Positions 8,780 to 18,483 of a stretch of DNA of 64,000 bases are shown piece by piece. This DNA comes from Vibrio rotiferianus CAIM 577 = LMG 21460. GTDB lineage: Bacteria; Pseudomonadota; Gammaproteobacteria; Enterobacterales; Vibrionaceae. The stretch covers positions 1 to 64,000 of the forward strand of contig NZ_APHW01000023.1 of assembly GCF_002741985.1 (NCBI RefSeq), in the 5' to 3' direction. Numbering within the stretch: position 1 is the stretch's first letter; each line of letters begins with the position of its first letter. Position numbers and translations under genes: made by a program. A model generated the notes under the pieces. That model had not been told where the DNA came from, ran no database searches, and was given only the letters and a program-made list of their open reading frames with translations.

Positions 8780-9670
8780 ATGGGGATGTATTTTGTAGGT
8801 ATTGATGGCGGTGGCACTTCATGTCGCGCCCGTATCAAAGACGCGCAAGGCAACTTCATTGGCGAAGCAAAAAGTGGTAGTGCCAACATTATGTTGGGAG
8901 CAGAAGTCGCAATGGCATCGATTCTTGAATCTATTGCTTCAGCAGCACAACAAGGCGGCCTAACCCAACAAGACTTTGCCTCTATGCACGTAGGTTTAGC
9001 GCTTGCAGGAGCTGAGCATAAAACCTCTTGGCAATCTTTTATGGCTTTGGAACACCCATTCGCCAGTATGACTCTCAACACCGACGCATACGGTGCTTGT
9101 ATCGGTGCACACAATGGTGAAGATGGCGCGATCATGATTGCAGGAACAGGTTCTTGCGGCATTTTCCTAAAAGGCCTTGAGCAACACGTTGTTGGTGGCC
9201 GAGAGTTCCCAATATCCGATCAAGGCGGCGGTGCTGTAATGGGTCTACGCCTAATTCAGCAAGTCTTGCTAGCAGAAGATGGCATCCGTGAAAAAACACC
9301 TCTGGCCGCGCACGTTATGGCTCATTTTGAAAATGACGTCGACAACGTGGTGGCATGGTCTAAGCAAGCTCTGCCTCGCGATTACGGCCAGTTCTCTCCA
9401 GCAATTTTCCAACATGCAGAACAAGGTGATGCACTGGCGATTGAAATGCTAAAGCAAACCGCAGCGGATATAGAAATGTTCTTAGTTGCTTTGAATAAGC
9501 GCGGCGCAACTCGTATTTGCTTGATGGGTAGCATTGCCGAGCGAATTCTGCACTGGCTATCTCCACCAGTACAACAATGGGTGGTAGAGCCTCAGTTTGA
9601 TGCGATTGAAGGGGCAATTATGTTTGCTGGCAAGCCAGAACATAACCTTTACTCGGTGAGTGTTGAATAG
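8780..9670 (+). CDS. gspK: GlcN/GlcNAc kinase, BadF/BadG family
   Basis: A 296-residue sugar kinase of the ASKHA fold. The N-terminal phosphate loop reads FVGIDGGGTSCRA and the second glycine-rich motif is MIAGTGSCGIF. The start at 8780 is preferred: AAGGA (8766-8770) lies 9 nt upstream and the preceding gene stops at 8777. An in-frame upstream extension to 8681 would overlap the GH9 gene by 97 nt and adds 33 residues that look nothing like the family. In V. cholerae the orthologue at this position phosphorylates glucosamine specifically, which matches a neighbouring glucosaminidase; a GlcNAc role is possible. It ends next to the GH20 gene, whose ribosome site overlaps its stop codon. Confidence 0.9.
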   Translation: MGMYFVGIDGGGTSCRARIKDAQGNFIGEAKSGSANIMLGAEVAMASILESIASAAQQGGLTQQDFASMHVGLALAGAEHKTSWQSFMALEHPFASMTLNTDAYGACIGAHNGEDGAIMIAGTGSCGIFLKGLEQHVVGGREFPISDQGGGAVMGLRLIQQVLLAEDGIREKTPLAAHVMAHFENDVDNVVAWSKQALPRDYGQFSPAIFQHAEQGDALAIEMLKQTAADIEMFLVALNKRGATRICLMGSIAERILHWLSPPVQQWVVEPQFDAIEGAIMFAGKPEHNLYSVSVE

Positions 9671-9678
9671 GAGTGAGC

Positions 9679-11598
9679 ATGGAATATCGTGTTGATTTAG
9701 TGGTCCTTTCTGAGCAAAAACAAAACTGCCGTTTCGGACTCACCTTTCATAACTTGAGCGATCAGGACCTAAACAACTGGAGTCTGACCTTCGCATTTGA
9801 TCGCTACATACTTCCAGATAGCGTTTCAAATGGTCAACTGACTCAGATTGGTAGCTTTTGCACACTCAAACCTGAGGGCATGGTGCTGGCTGCCAACCAT
9901 CACTACTACTGTGAATTTAGCATTGGCTCTAACCCATTCCGTTACTACTCGGATGGTTTTAATGAAGCGATAATCGACTTTATGGTAGATGGTCAACCTC
10001 AACGTGCTCAAGTCGATGTCACCCCTATCGTTTTAGCTTCACCTTATCGTGAGCGCAGTGACATTCCAGCAAGCTTAACCCACGCTCAGCCGCTGCTACC
10101 GAAACCAAATCATATTGAAGTCAATGAAGGCTACTTTACGCTGACTGAGCAATCTGGTGTTGCAACATATACCGATTTGGCTCAGCCAGCTCAAAATTGG
10201 TTCATAGACGAACTTCAGCGCATTCATCAGTTCTCAGTAAAAGAATCAAACAGTGGCAATGTAATATTTAAAGGAAACCCGACTTTAGACGAAGGCGTCT
10301 ACAAGCTAAAGATATCGGAAGAATCAATCAAGATCGAAGCAGGTTCCACTTCCGGTTTTATACACGCGACAGCGACATTGTTGCAGCTAGTTAAGGCGGG
10401 GAGAGAAGCATCCACTCTCGATTTTGTCTGCGTCACAATCAAAGACAGCCCTCGCTTTCGTTACCGCGGCATGATGCTAGATTGTGCTCGTCACTTCCAT
10501 TCTGTAGAGGAAGTGAAACGCCTTATTAACTTATTGGCACACTATAAGTTTAATACTTTTCACTGGCACCTCACTGACGACGAAGGTTGGCGAGTTGAGA
10601 TTAAATCCTTACCAGAACTAACCAGTATTGGCGCTTGGCGAGGTGTAAATGAAGCGGTTGAACCTCAATATACTCATTTATCTGAGCGTTATGGTGGCTT
10701 CTATACCCAAGAAGAAATCAAAGACGTTATTGAGTTTGCAGCGCAACGTAGCATCACGATTATTCCTGAAATTGATGTACCCGGACATTGCCGCGCAGCG
10801 ATCAAATCTCTGCCGCACCTTTTGGTAGAGAAAGAGGACTCAACAGAATATCGTAGTATCCAGCACTACAACGACAATGTCATCAACCCTGCTCTACCGG
10901 GAAGCTACGAGTTTATCGACAAAGTTCTTGAGGAAGTAGCCGCTTTATTCCCAGCTCCTTATGTACATATCGGCGCCGACGAAGTACCTAATGGCGTGTG
11001 GTCAAAGAGCCCTGCATGCCAAGCGTTAATGGAGCAATTGGGTTACACCGATTACAAAGAGCTGCAAGGCCACTTCCTACGCCACGCCGAAGACAAGCTG
11101 CGCAAGTTGGGCAAACGTATGGTGGGCTGGGAAGAAGCTCAGCACGGCAATAAGGTCAGCAAAGACACCGTGATCTACTCATGGTTAAGCGAAGAAGCAG
11201 CACTGAACTGCGCTCGCCAGGGCTTTGATGTGGTGCTACAACCAGCACAAACCACTTACTTAGACATGACTCAAGATTACGCACCAGAAGAGCCAGGTGT
11301 GGACTGGGCGAACCCGTTGCCACTAGAGAAAGCCTACAACTACGAGCCGTTAGCAGAAGTACCTGAAGACGACCCAATCAGAAAACGCATTTGGGGCATT
11401 CAAACTGCTCTATGGTGCGAAATCATCAACAACCAATCGCGCATGGACTACATGATTTTCCCTCGCCTAACGGCCATGGCTGAAGCATGTTGGACTGAAA
11501 AACAACACCGCAATTGGACCGACTATTTATCACGTTTGAAAGGACACCTTCCTCTGCTCGATTTGCAGGGAGTGAATTACCGTAAACCGTGGAAGTAA
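9679..11598 (+). CDS. Beta-N-acetylhexosaminidase, GH20
   Basis: A 639-residue GH20 enzyme. An N-terminal beta-sandwich region (about 1-125) is followed by the GH20b domain and a TIM barrel starting near RFRYRGMMLDCARHF. The substrate-assisted catalytic pair Asp-Glu is in HIGADEVPNG, at residues 434-435. There is no signal peptide, so it should cleave GlcNAc from imported chitooligosaccharides in the cytoplasm. The ATG at 9679 is preferred over the in-frame GTG at 9673 because AGGAG (9669-9673) is then 5 nt upstream. It follows the kinase by 8 nt. An 86-nt gap separates it from the phosphorylase gene. It competes with the GH94 phosphorylase for (GlcNAc)2, giving a hydrolytic and a phosphorolytic branch. 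Confidence 0.93.
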   Translation: MEYRVDLVVLSEQKQNCRFGLTFHNLSDQDLNNWSLTFAFDRYILPDSVSNGQLTQIGSFCTLKPEGMVLAANHHYYCEFSIGSNPFRYYSDGFNEAIIDFMVDGQPQRAQVDVTPIVLASPYRERSDIPASLTHAQPLLPKPNHIEVNEGYFTLTEQSGVATYTDLAQPAQNWFIDELQRIHQFSVKESNSGNVIFKGNPTLDEGVYKLKISEESIKIEAGSTSGFIHATATLLQLVKAGREASTLDFVCVTIKDSPRFRYRGMMLDCARHFHSVEEVKRLINLLAHYKFNTFHWHLTDDEGWRVEIKSLPELTSIGAWRGVNEAVEPQYTHLSERYGGFYTQEEIKDVIEFAAQRSITIIPEIDVPGHCRAAIKSLPHLLVEKEDSTEYRSIQHYNDNVINPALPGSYEFIDKVLEEVAALFPAPYVHIGADEVPNGVWSKSPACQALMEQLGYTDYKELQGHFLRHAEDKLRKLGKRMVGWEEAQHGNKVSKDTVIYSWLSEEAALNCARQGFDVVLQPAQTTYLDMTQDYAPEEPGVDWANPLPLEKAYNYEPLAEVPEDDPIRKRIWGIQTALWCEIINNQSRMDYMIFPRLTAMAEACWTEKQHRNWTDYLSRLKGHLPLLDLQGVNYRKPWK

Positions 11599-11684
11599 TA
11601 ACAAGCCAGATGCAACCGCATCACGCTTAAAGAGTTTTTAAATTTTTGGCTGCAGACGCAGCTTAGTAAAAAGGAAATACACAA

Positions 11685-14093
11685 ATGAAATACGGCTATT
11701 TCGATAACGAGAATCGCGAATACGTCATCACTCGCCCTGACGTACCAGCACCATGGACAAACTACCTAGGTACTGAGAAGTTCTGTACGGTTATCTCGCA
11801 CAACGCGGGTGGCTACTCGTTCTACAACTCTCCAGAATACAACCGTGTTACTAAATTCCGTCCAAACGCGACATTCGATCGCCCAGGACACTACGTTTAC
11901 CTACGTGATGATGAGACAGGTGATTACTGGTCAATCTCTTGGCAACCAGTTGCGAAGAGCCTAGACGAAGCAAACTACGAAGTCCGCCATGGCTTGTCTT
12001 ACTCTAAGTTCAAATGTGAATACAGCGGTATTACCGCAACGAAAACACTGTTCGTGCCAAAAGGCGAAGACGCTGAAATCTGGGATGTAGTAATTAAAAA
12101 CACTTCAGATAAACCACGTACGATCAGCGCATTCTCATTTGTTGAGTTCTCATTCAGCCATATTCAGTCTGATAACCAGAACCATCAGATGTCTCTGTAT
12201 TCTGCGGGTACGTCATACAATGAAGGCGTGATTGAGTACGACCTGTACTACAACACGAACGATTTCGAAGGTTTCTACTACCTAGCTTCAACGTTTGACC
12301 CAGATTCATACGACGGCCAACGTGACAGCTTCCTAGGTCTATACCGTGACGAAGCAAACCCGTTAGCGGTAGAACAAGGTAAGTGTTTCAACACTGCACA
12401 GACTTGTTACAACCACTGTGGCTCTCTGCACAAGCAATTTACTATCCAGCCGGGTGAAGAAGTTCGTTTTGCTTACATTCTAGGTATCGGTAAAGGCAAC
12501 GGTGACCGTCTACGTGCTAAGTACCAAGACCTTGCAGAAGTCGACAATGCGTTTTCGGGTATCAAAGCACACTGGGATGAGCGTTGTGGCAAGTTCCAAG
12601 TGAAATCGCCAAACGAAGGTCTAGACACCATGATCAACGCTTGGACACTATACCAAGCAGAAACTTGTGTGGTGTGGTCTCGTTTTGCTTCGTTCATCGA
12701 GGTGGGTGGTCGTACTGGTCTTGGTTACCGCGATACAGCGCAAGATGCAATCTCAGTTCCTCACGCTAACCCAGCAATGACGCGTAAACGTATCGTCGAC
12801 CTACTGCGCGGCCAAGTGAAAGCGGGTTACGGTCTACACCTATTCGATCCAGATTGGTTCGATCCAGAGAAAGCTGACGTTAAACCATCGAAATCTCCAA
12901 CAGTCGTTCCAACACCTTCTGATGAAGACAAGATCCACGGCATCGAAGACACATGTTCTGATGATCACCTATGGCTAGTTCCAACCATCTGTAAGTACGT
13001 GATGGAAACGGGTGAGCACAGTTTCTTTGACGAAGTGATCCCTTACGCAGATGGCGGCGATGCAAGCGTTTATGACCACATGAAAGCAGCGCTAGACTTC
13101 TCTGCGGAGTACGTAGGTCAAACCGGTATCTGTAAAGGTCTACGCGCAGACTGGAACGACTGTCTAAATCTAGGTGGTGGCGAATCTTCAATGGTGTCGT
13201 TCCTACACTTCTGGGCACTGCAAGAGTTCATCGACCTAGCGAAATACCTAGGTAAAGAAGCCGACGTAGAGAAATACACGGAAATGGCAGCAAACGTTCG
13301 TGAAGCGTGTGAAACACATCTTTGGGACGACGAAGGCGGCTGGTACATCCGTGGTCTGACGAAGAATGGCGACAAGATCGGTACAGCGCAACAAGCAGAA
13401 GGCCGAGTGCACCTAGAGTCAAACACGCTAGCGGTACTTTCTGGTGCGGTATCTCAAGAGCGCGGTGAGAAAGCGATGGACGCAGTCGATGAGAACCTGT
13501 TCTCTGAATACGGCCTGCACCTAAACTCACCATCATTCGCAACACCAAACGATGACATCGGTTTCGTAACTCGCGTTTACCAAGGCGTAAAAGAGAACGG
13601 CGCTATCTTCTCACATCCAAACCCATGGGCTTGGGTAGCAGAAGCGAAATTGGGTCGTGGTGACCGTGCAATGAAATTCTACGATGCACTAAACCCATAC
13701 AACCAAAACGATATCATCGAAAAACGTATTGCAGAACCTTACTCATACGTGCAGTTCATCATGGGTCGTGACCACCAAGATCACGGTCGTGCAAACCACC
13801 CGTGGTTAACAGGTACATCTGGCTGGGCTTACTTCGCTGTTACCAACTTTATCCTTGGTGTGCGTACAGGCTTCGATGGTCTGACTATCGATCCATGTAT
13901 CCCAACGAACTGGCCTGGTTTCGAAGTGACTCGTCAATGGCTAGGTGCAACGTACAACATCAAAGTAGTTAACCCAGACTCAGTAAGCAAAGGCGTTAAG
14001 TCGATTACTGTGAACGGTGAAGCTGTAAATGGTGCCTCTGTACCAGTTCAAGCGGAAGGTTCAGTAAACGAAGTTATTGTTACTCTAGGTTAA
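11685..14093 (+). CDS. chbP: N,N'-diacetylchitobiose phosphorylase, GH94
   Basis: An 802-residue GH94 enzyme. It splits (GlcNAc)2 with phosphate into GlcNAc-1-phosphate and GlcNAc, saving one ATP per disaccharide. The motif ADWNDC places an aspartate exactly at residue 492, the number I recall for the general acid of the characterised Vibrio proteolyticus enzyme, and total length also fits. The N-terminal beta-sandwich (about 1-270), helical linker and (alpha/alpha)6 barrel are all present. The conserved C-terminal stretch HPWLTGTSGW binds phosphate/substrate. Codon use is strongly biased to common codons, suggesting high expression. A short terminator follows. The next gene is a mutase that can feed GlcNAc-1-P or GlcNAc-6-P into amino-sugar metabolism. 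Confidence 0.95.
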   Translation: MKYGYFDNENREYVITRPDVPAPWTNYLGTEKFCTVISHNAGGYSFYNSPEYNRVTKFRPNATFDRPGHYVYLRDDETGDYWSISWQPVAKSLDEANYEVRHGLSYSKFKCEYSGITATKTLFVPKGEDAEIWDVVIKNTSDKPRTISAFSFVEFSFSHIQSDNQNHQMSLYSAGTSYNEGVIEYDLYYNTNDFEGFYYLASTFDPDSYDGQRDSFLGLYRDEANPLAVEQGKCFNTAQTCYNHCGSLHKQFTIQPGEEVRFAYILGIGKGNGDRLRAKYQDLAEVDNAFSGIKAHWDERCGKFQVKSPNEGLDTMINAWTLYQAETCVVWSRFASFIEVGGRTGLGYRDTAQDAISVPHANPAMTRKRIVDLLRGQVKAGYGLHLFDPDWFDPEKADVKPSKSPTVVPTPSDEDKIHGIEDTCSDDHLWLVPTICKYVMETGEHSFFDEVIPYADGGDASVYDHMKAALDFSAEYVGQTGICKGLRADWNDCLNLGGGESSMVSFLHFWALQEFIDLAKYLGKEADVEKYTEMAANVREACETHLWDDEGGWYIRGLTKNGDKIGTAQQAEGRVHLESNTLAVLSGAVSQERGEKAMDAVDENLFSEYGLHLNSPSFATPNDDIGFVTRVYQGVKENGAIFSHPNPWAWVAEAKLGRGDRAMKFYDALNPYNQNDIIEKRIAEPYSYVQFIMGRDHQDHGRANHPWLTGTSGWAYFAVTNFILGVRTGFDGLTIDPCIPTNWPGFEVTRQWLGATYNIKVVNPDSVSKGVKSITVNGEAVNGASVPVQAEGSVNEVIVTLG

Positions 14094-14102
14094 TCATCTT
14101 TT

Positions 14103-14125
14103 AGGGGAGAGCTTCTCCCCTTTTG
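14103..14125 (+). terminator. Terminator after chbP
   Basis: AGGGGAGA (14103-14110), loop GCT, TCTCCCCT (14114-14121), then TTTG. The stem is 8 bp and perfect. It lies before the mutase gene, so it may only attenuate. Confidence 0.7.
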
Positions 14126-14218
14126 ATTTATCCGATGCGCTTGAGTTTGATGAGTGCATCGGTTCGCTAGCAAAGATTTAAGAAGCGGTGGGATGCCGCT
14201 CTTATCGAGGATCGAATC

Positions 14219-15631
14219 ATGATCAAATTTGGTACAGGCGGCTGGCGTGCATTTATTGGTGAGGAGTTCACCAAAGATAATGTACGTTTGGTGGCTCAAG
14301 CAGTAGCAAACATTACCAACAACGAATCCGCTGCTGATCGCGGCTTTGTGATTGGCTATGACCGTCGTTTTCTTTCTGATAAAGCAGGCCGTTGGTTTGC
14401 TGAAGTATTGGCAGCAAACGGTATTGTGGTTAGCTTTATCGACAAGTTTGTCCCTACACCTATCGTGATGTTCAAAGCGAAGGAAATGGGCTGTGCTTAC
14501 TCTGCATGTATTACCGCATCGCACAACCCAGCCGATTACAACGGCATCAAAGTCTTCATCGAAGGCGGTCGTGACGCAGATGAAATCATCACCCAAAAGA
14601 TCGAATCACAAATCTCAACCCTAACAGTGAATGACGTGAGAAGCGTCGATTTCGAACAAGCAGTTGAAGACAAGCTAATTGAAATCATCAACCCAATGAA
14701 CGAGTTTGTTGACTCGATCATCGACTTTATCGACATCGAGGCGATCAAGAAGGCGAATCTACGCGTGTTGATCGACCCTATGTTTGGTGTTGCGAAAAAC
14801 GCGCTACAAACCGTGCTGATCAACGGCCGTTGTGAAGTCGACGTGATCAACGATGGTAAGAACCCAGACTTCGGCGGCTTAATGCCATCACCAAGTGCTG
14901 CAACCCTTTATCGCTTGATGCACCTCGTGGAACAAGAAGGCTATGACATCGGTATTGGTACCGATGGCGACGCGGACCGTCTTGGTATTATCGACGAGAA
15001 AGGTCACTTCATTCATCCAAATGAAGTGTTACTGCTGCTTTACTACTACCTACTTGAATACAAAGGCTGGACAGGTTCCGTGGTACGTAACATCGCAACC
15101 ACTCACCTGTTGGATAAAGTCGCAGAAGATCACGGCGAGAAATGCTTTGAGGTTCCAGTGGGCTTTAAGCACATCAGCTCTCAAATGGAAGCTGATGATT
15201 CATTGATTGGCGGTGAAAGCTCTGGCGGCCTAACTATTCGCGGTCACATCAAAGGTAAAGACGGCGTATTCGCATCAAGCCTATTGGTAGAAATGATTTC
15301 AGTAACTGGCAAGAAGCTGTCTGAGTTGCTGGATGAAATCTACGGTAAGTACGGTTATGCCTACATGGCAGAAGGTGATTGCAAGTTCAAACCGGCGCAA
15401 AAAGAAGCACTGTTCAACAAGGTTTATGTTGAGAAACAGTTACCTGAATTTGAATTTGAAATCGAAAAAGTCAGCTACGAAGATGGGGCAAAAGTGTACT
15501 TCAAAAATGGCGGTTGGATCATCGCTCGTTTCTCAGGTACTGAACCATTACTACGAATTTTTGCAGAGATGCAAGATAAAGACACTGCAGAACGTGTTCT
15601 TCAACAGTTTAAGGACTTTCTGTCCTTATAG
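14219..15631 (+). CDS. Phosphohexomutase, probable GlcNAc phosphomutase
   Basis: A 470-residue alpha-D-phosphohexomutase with the four family motifs in order: the phosphoserine loop TASHNPADYNG (about residue 100), the metal loop GTDGDADRLG (about 245), the sugar-binding GGESSGG (about 335) and the phosphate-binding RFSGTEPLLRI near the C-terminus. The start is supported by a GAGGA ribosome site just upstream of 14219. Its place after the chitobiose phosphorylase suggests it interconverts GlcNAc-1-phosphate and GlcNAc-6-phosphate, as proposed for V. cholerae VC0611; sequence alone would also allow phosphoglucomutase or phosphomannomutase. It closes the chitin catabolic cluster and converges with the iron-uptake operon across a strong terminator. 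Confidence 0.88.
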   Translation: MIKFGTGGWRAFIGEEFTKDNVRLVAQAVANITNNESAADRGFVIGYDRRFLSDKAGRWFAEVLAANGIVVSFIDKFVPTPIVMFKAKEMGCAYSACITASHNPADYNGIKVFIEGGRDADEIITQKIESQISTLTVNDVRSVDFEQAVEDKLIEIINPMNEFVDSIIDFIDIEAIKKANLRVLIDPMFGVAKNALQTVLINGRCEVDVINDGKNPDFGGLMPSPSAATLYRLMHLVEQEGYDIGIGTDGDADRLGIIDEKGHFIHPNEVLLLLYYYLLEYKGWTGSVVRNIATTHLLDKVAEDHGEKCFEVPVGFKHISSQMEADDSLIGGESSGGLTIRGHIKGKDGVFASSLLVEMISVTGKKLSELLDEIYGKYGYAYMAEGDCKFKPAQKEALFNKVYVEKQLPEFEFEIEKVSYEDGAKVYFKNGGWIIARFSGTEPLLRIFAEMQDKDTAERVLQQFKDFLSL

Positions 15632-15681
15632 CTAAATTGTGTGCCCGCTTCGTGCACACGACCTATAGGTGAAGAACACTT

Positions 15682-15710
15682 GCCCGGCGACATACCCGCC
15701 GGGCCTTTTT
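15682..15710 (+). terminator. Rho-independent terminator of the chb cluster
   Basis: GCCCGGCG (15682-15689), loop ACATACC, CGCCGGGC (15697-15704), followed by CTTTTTCTTTT. It ends the plus-strand chitin genes just before the convergent fbpC gene. Confidence 0.88.
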
Positions 15711-15727
15711 CTTTTCGATGATACTAC

Positions 15728-16759
15728 TTAGGCGAACGCCAACACGCCTTGAGTTTCTACTTTCACCGTCACACTATCACCAACATTCAACGCTTGGGTT
15801 GAAGTTGCCAACAGTCGGTCACCATTGACATCAATCACGTAGCGGCAGTGGTCACCCATAAAGTGCTGCTCAAGTACTTTGACCGCACTCTCTTCATCAG
15901 CAGCAATTTGCACATGTTGTGGGCGAAGCAGTAATGCACATTCTGCATCAACTTGGATTTCTTGCTGAGCATTGGCTTCCACCACACCAAGATGAGTTTC
16001 AAATTCACTGTCAGAAATGCGCTTCGCTGCAAGGTAGCTACCACCACCTAAGAAGTCTGCAACAAATTTGCTCGAAGGCTGGTAGTAAAGCTCAGAGGCT
16101 GTTCCATATTGCTCGATTACACCGTGGTTCATTACTGCCATCTTATCGGCAAAGGCAAACGCCTCTTCACGACTGTGAGTAACGAAAATTGCGGTAACGC
16201 CTTGCTCTTTAAAGATTTTACGGATCTCTCGGATCAGTTCATGGCGAACTTGGGTATCGATATTGGAAAACGGTTCATCCAACAACAGAAGATCAGGTTT
16301 GTAAGCCAGTGAGCGGGCAATCGCCACGCGCTGCTGCTGACCACCAGAAAGCTGGTGAGGATAACGATCACCGTAGCCTTTGAGGTGAACTAAGCCGAGC
16401 ATTTCTTCTACTTTGAGAAGCTTTTGCTGCGCCGTTTCATTTTTCAAGCCAAAAGCGATGTTCTCTGCCACTGTCAGATGCGGGAATAAGGCGTAATCTT
16501 GGAAGATCATACCGATATTACGCTGCTCTGGTGGTAACCAGTTTTCACCGTCATCAATAGTGAGACAATTTAAGCTCATTTGACCAGAACTTAGCGGCAG
16601 CAAACCAGCAATCGCTTTCAATAGCGTTGTCTTACCGCAACCACTCGCGCCGAGCAGGCACACGATCTGTCCTTGTTCAACTTCTAAAGAAAGTGATTCA
16701 AGGACGGTTTGATCGTCATACTGACAAGTTAGGTTTTTAATCGATAGTGCGCAGCTCAT
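15728..16759 (-). CDS. fbpC: Iron(III) ABC transporter ATP-binding protein
   Basis: A 343-residue ATPase of the FbpC/SfuC class. Walker A is GASGCGKTT near residue 38, the Q-loop is IFQDYALFPH, the signature is LSGGQQQR, Walker B is LLLLDEPFS and the switch histidine is in FVTHS. A C-terminal TOBE-like regulatory domain (about 240-343) follows. The start codon overlaps the fbpB stop by 1 nt, indicating translational coupling. It powers ferric-ion import through FbpB with FbpA as periplasmic ligand. Sulfate, putrescine and thiamine transporters share the fold, but the adjacent FbpA makes iron the best substrate. Confidence 0.92.
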   Translation of the reverse strand: MSCALSIKNLTCQYDDQTVLESLSLEVEQGQIVCLLGASGCGKTTLLKAIAGLLPLSSGQMSLNCLTIDDGENWLPPEQRNIGMIFQDYALFPHLTVAENIAFGLKNETAQQKLLKVEEMLGLVHLKGYGDRYPHQLSGGQQQRVAIARSLAYKPDLLLLDEPFSNIDTQVRHELIREIRKIFKEQGVTAIFVTHSREEAFAFADKMAVMNHGVIEQYGTASELYYQPSSKFVADFLGGGSYLAAKRISDSEFETHLGVVEANAQQEIQVDAECALLLRPQHVQIAADEESAVKVLEQHFMGDHCRYVIDVNGDRLLATSTQALNVGDSVTVKVETQGVLAFA

Positions 16760-18384
16760 CAGTGATTTTGCTCCAGTGAACGGTTAACAACAACAAGCGG
16801 GATCAACCCAACTAGGACCAGTAATACTGCTGGTAGAGCAGCAAGTTCCAAATGCTCGTCCGAGGCGAAGTTGTATACATACGTCGCCAAGGTTTCAAAG
16901 TTAAATGGACGCAATAATAGTGCAGCATTGAGCTCTTTCATCGACTCAATAAACACCAACAAACCAGCAATCAGTGCACCACGTTTAACCAGAGGGAAGT
17001 GCACTCGCCAAAGCATGGTATTAGGCGTACAGCCCATGGTACGGGAAGCCATATCCAGCGACGGAGAGATCTTATTTAAGTTACTTTCGACACTACCAAT
17101 CGCCACAGCGGAGAAACGCACCACCATCGCAAAAATCAGCGCAAACATAGAGCCAGAAAAAATCAGTCCAGGTCTGCCCCATTCCATCGCTTTAGCAATA
17201 TCGTTAACACGGTGATCCATAAACAGCACTGCCACCATGACACCAATCGCAAGTACAGTGCCTGGAACCGCATAGCCCATTGAAGACAGACGCATGAAAG
17301 CTAAGCTAGAGCGGCCGCCGTTTACGCGTTGACTGAAGTTCACAGTCAATGCAATCGCAACACCGATGATGGCAGCCACGACTGACACCACCAAACTGTT
17401 CCATGCATATTCACGAAACTCCGGTGTCCAACTTTGTGCAAAGTAAGTAATCGCGTAATCAATTAACTGTAGCAATGGGAAGATGAACGCAATTGCTACC
17501 AAACCCCAACACCAAATCAGTGCGCCCCACTTTCGCCAACCTTTTAGCTCATAACGGAAATCTTCATGACTATTAAACTGGCTTTGGAATAACTTCTGTT
17601 TGCGGCGGCTGTAGCGCTCGGCACTCAGTAACAACACCACAATCATCAACATCATGGCTGAGATCTTCGCGGCTGCATTTAAGTTCGAGTAGCCTAGCCA
17701 AGTATCGTAAACCGCAGTAGTCAGCGTGTTCACCGCAAAATAGCTGACGGTGCCGAAATCGCCAATGGTTTCCATTGCAACCAGAGACAGGCCAACAGCG
17801 ATAGAAGGCCTGACAAGCGGCAAAGAAATGCGCCAAAAGCTCTCCCAAGGAGAACATTTCAGTAAGCGTGCACTTTGTAACAAAGAGACGTTCTGTTCCA
17901 TAAATGCCGCTCGGCAAAGCAAGTAAACGTATGGGTAGAGAACGAGAGAGAGGACGAAAGTGGCACCGCTCAAGGTTCGGATATCAGGGAACCAATATTC
18001 GCCAGGTCCCCATCCCGTTATATCACGCAAAAAGATCTGAATCGGCCCAGCAAAGTCAAACCAATCAGTAAAGATGTAACCAATGATATAGCCCGGCATC
18101 GCAAGCGGCAGAACCAGTGCCCACTGCAACCACTTCTCGGTTGGCAGCTTGCACATCGCCATAAACCAAGCACTTGGGATTCCAAGAATCAAAGAAAGGA
18201 GCATCACACCTGCAGTCAGGACTACGGTGTTATAGATGTAGGTTGGCATAACCGTCGACATCAAATGTGTGAACAGGTCATCCGTCTCGCCAATGGCGGT
18301 ATAGAAGATCGCTAAGATCGGCAAAACCAGTAACAGGGTAATCACCCCACTACTGGTTTTCCATAGAGAATGTTTATTCTTCAT
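16759..18384 (-). CDS. fbpB: Iron(III) ABC transporter permease, fused double permease
   Basis: A 541-residue inner-membrane protein with about 12 spans, made of two tandem binding-protein-dependent permease modules. The first module is about residues 1-260, a charged linker rich in Arg/Lys follows (about 255-285), and the second module fills the rest. Each half has an EAA-like loop (for example ARLLKCSPWESFWRISLPLVRP and a second around ASRTMGCTPNTML). It is the usual single-chain FbpB/SfuB architecture. It lies 99 nt after fbpA, with a hairpin between them, and overlaps fbpC by 1 nt. Confidence 0.92.
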   Translation of the reverse strand: MKNKHSLWKTSSGVITLLLVLPILAIFYTAIGETDDLFTHLMSTVMPTYIYNTVVLTAGVMLLSLILGIPSAWFMAMCKLPTEKWLQWALVLPLAMPGYIIGYIFTDWFDFAGPIQIFLRDITGWGPGEYWFPDIRTLSGATFVLSLVLYPYVYLLCRAAFMEQNVSLLQSARLLKCSPWESFWRISLPLVRPSIAVGLSLVAMETIGDFGTVSYFAVNTLTTAVYDTWLGYSNLNAAAKISAMMLMIVVLLLSAERYSRRKQKLFQSQFNSHEDFRYELKGWRKWGALIWCWGLVAIAFIFPLLQLIDYAITYFAQSWTPEFREYAWNSLVVSVVAAIIGVAIALTVNFSQRVNGGRSSLAFMRLSSMGYAVPGTVLAIGVMVAVLFMDHRVNDIAKAMEWGRPGLIFSGSMFALIFAMVVRFSAVAIGSVESNLNKISPSLDMASRTMGCTPNTMLWRVHFPLVKRGALIAGLLVFIESMKELNAALLLRPFNFETLATYVYNFASDEHLELAALPAVLLVLVGLIPLVVVNRSLEQNH

Positions 18385-18454
18385 TGCCTAAATACTGCAA
18401 GGCTGTATGAAATACAGATGCGTCTGCAAATACATCTCATATCCTTTAATCAAA

Positions 18455-18476
18455 TGGGGGTATAGTTATACCCCCA
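18455..18476 (-). repeat. Intercistronic hairpin between fbpA and fbpB
   Basis: TGGGGGTATA (18455-18464) and TATACCCCCA (18467-18476) form a 10-bp palindrome just after the fbpA stop on the minus strand. There is no U-run after it on the transcript, so it probably stabilises the fbpA message or attenuates, giving an excess of binding protein over permease. Confidence 0.65.
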
Positions 18477-18483
18477 CATGGAA

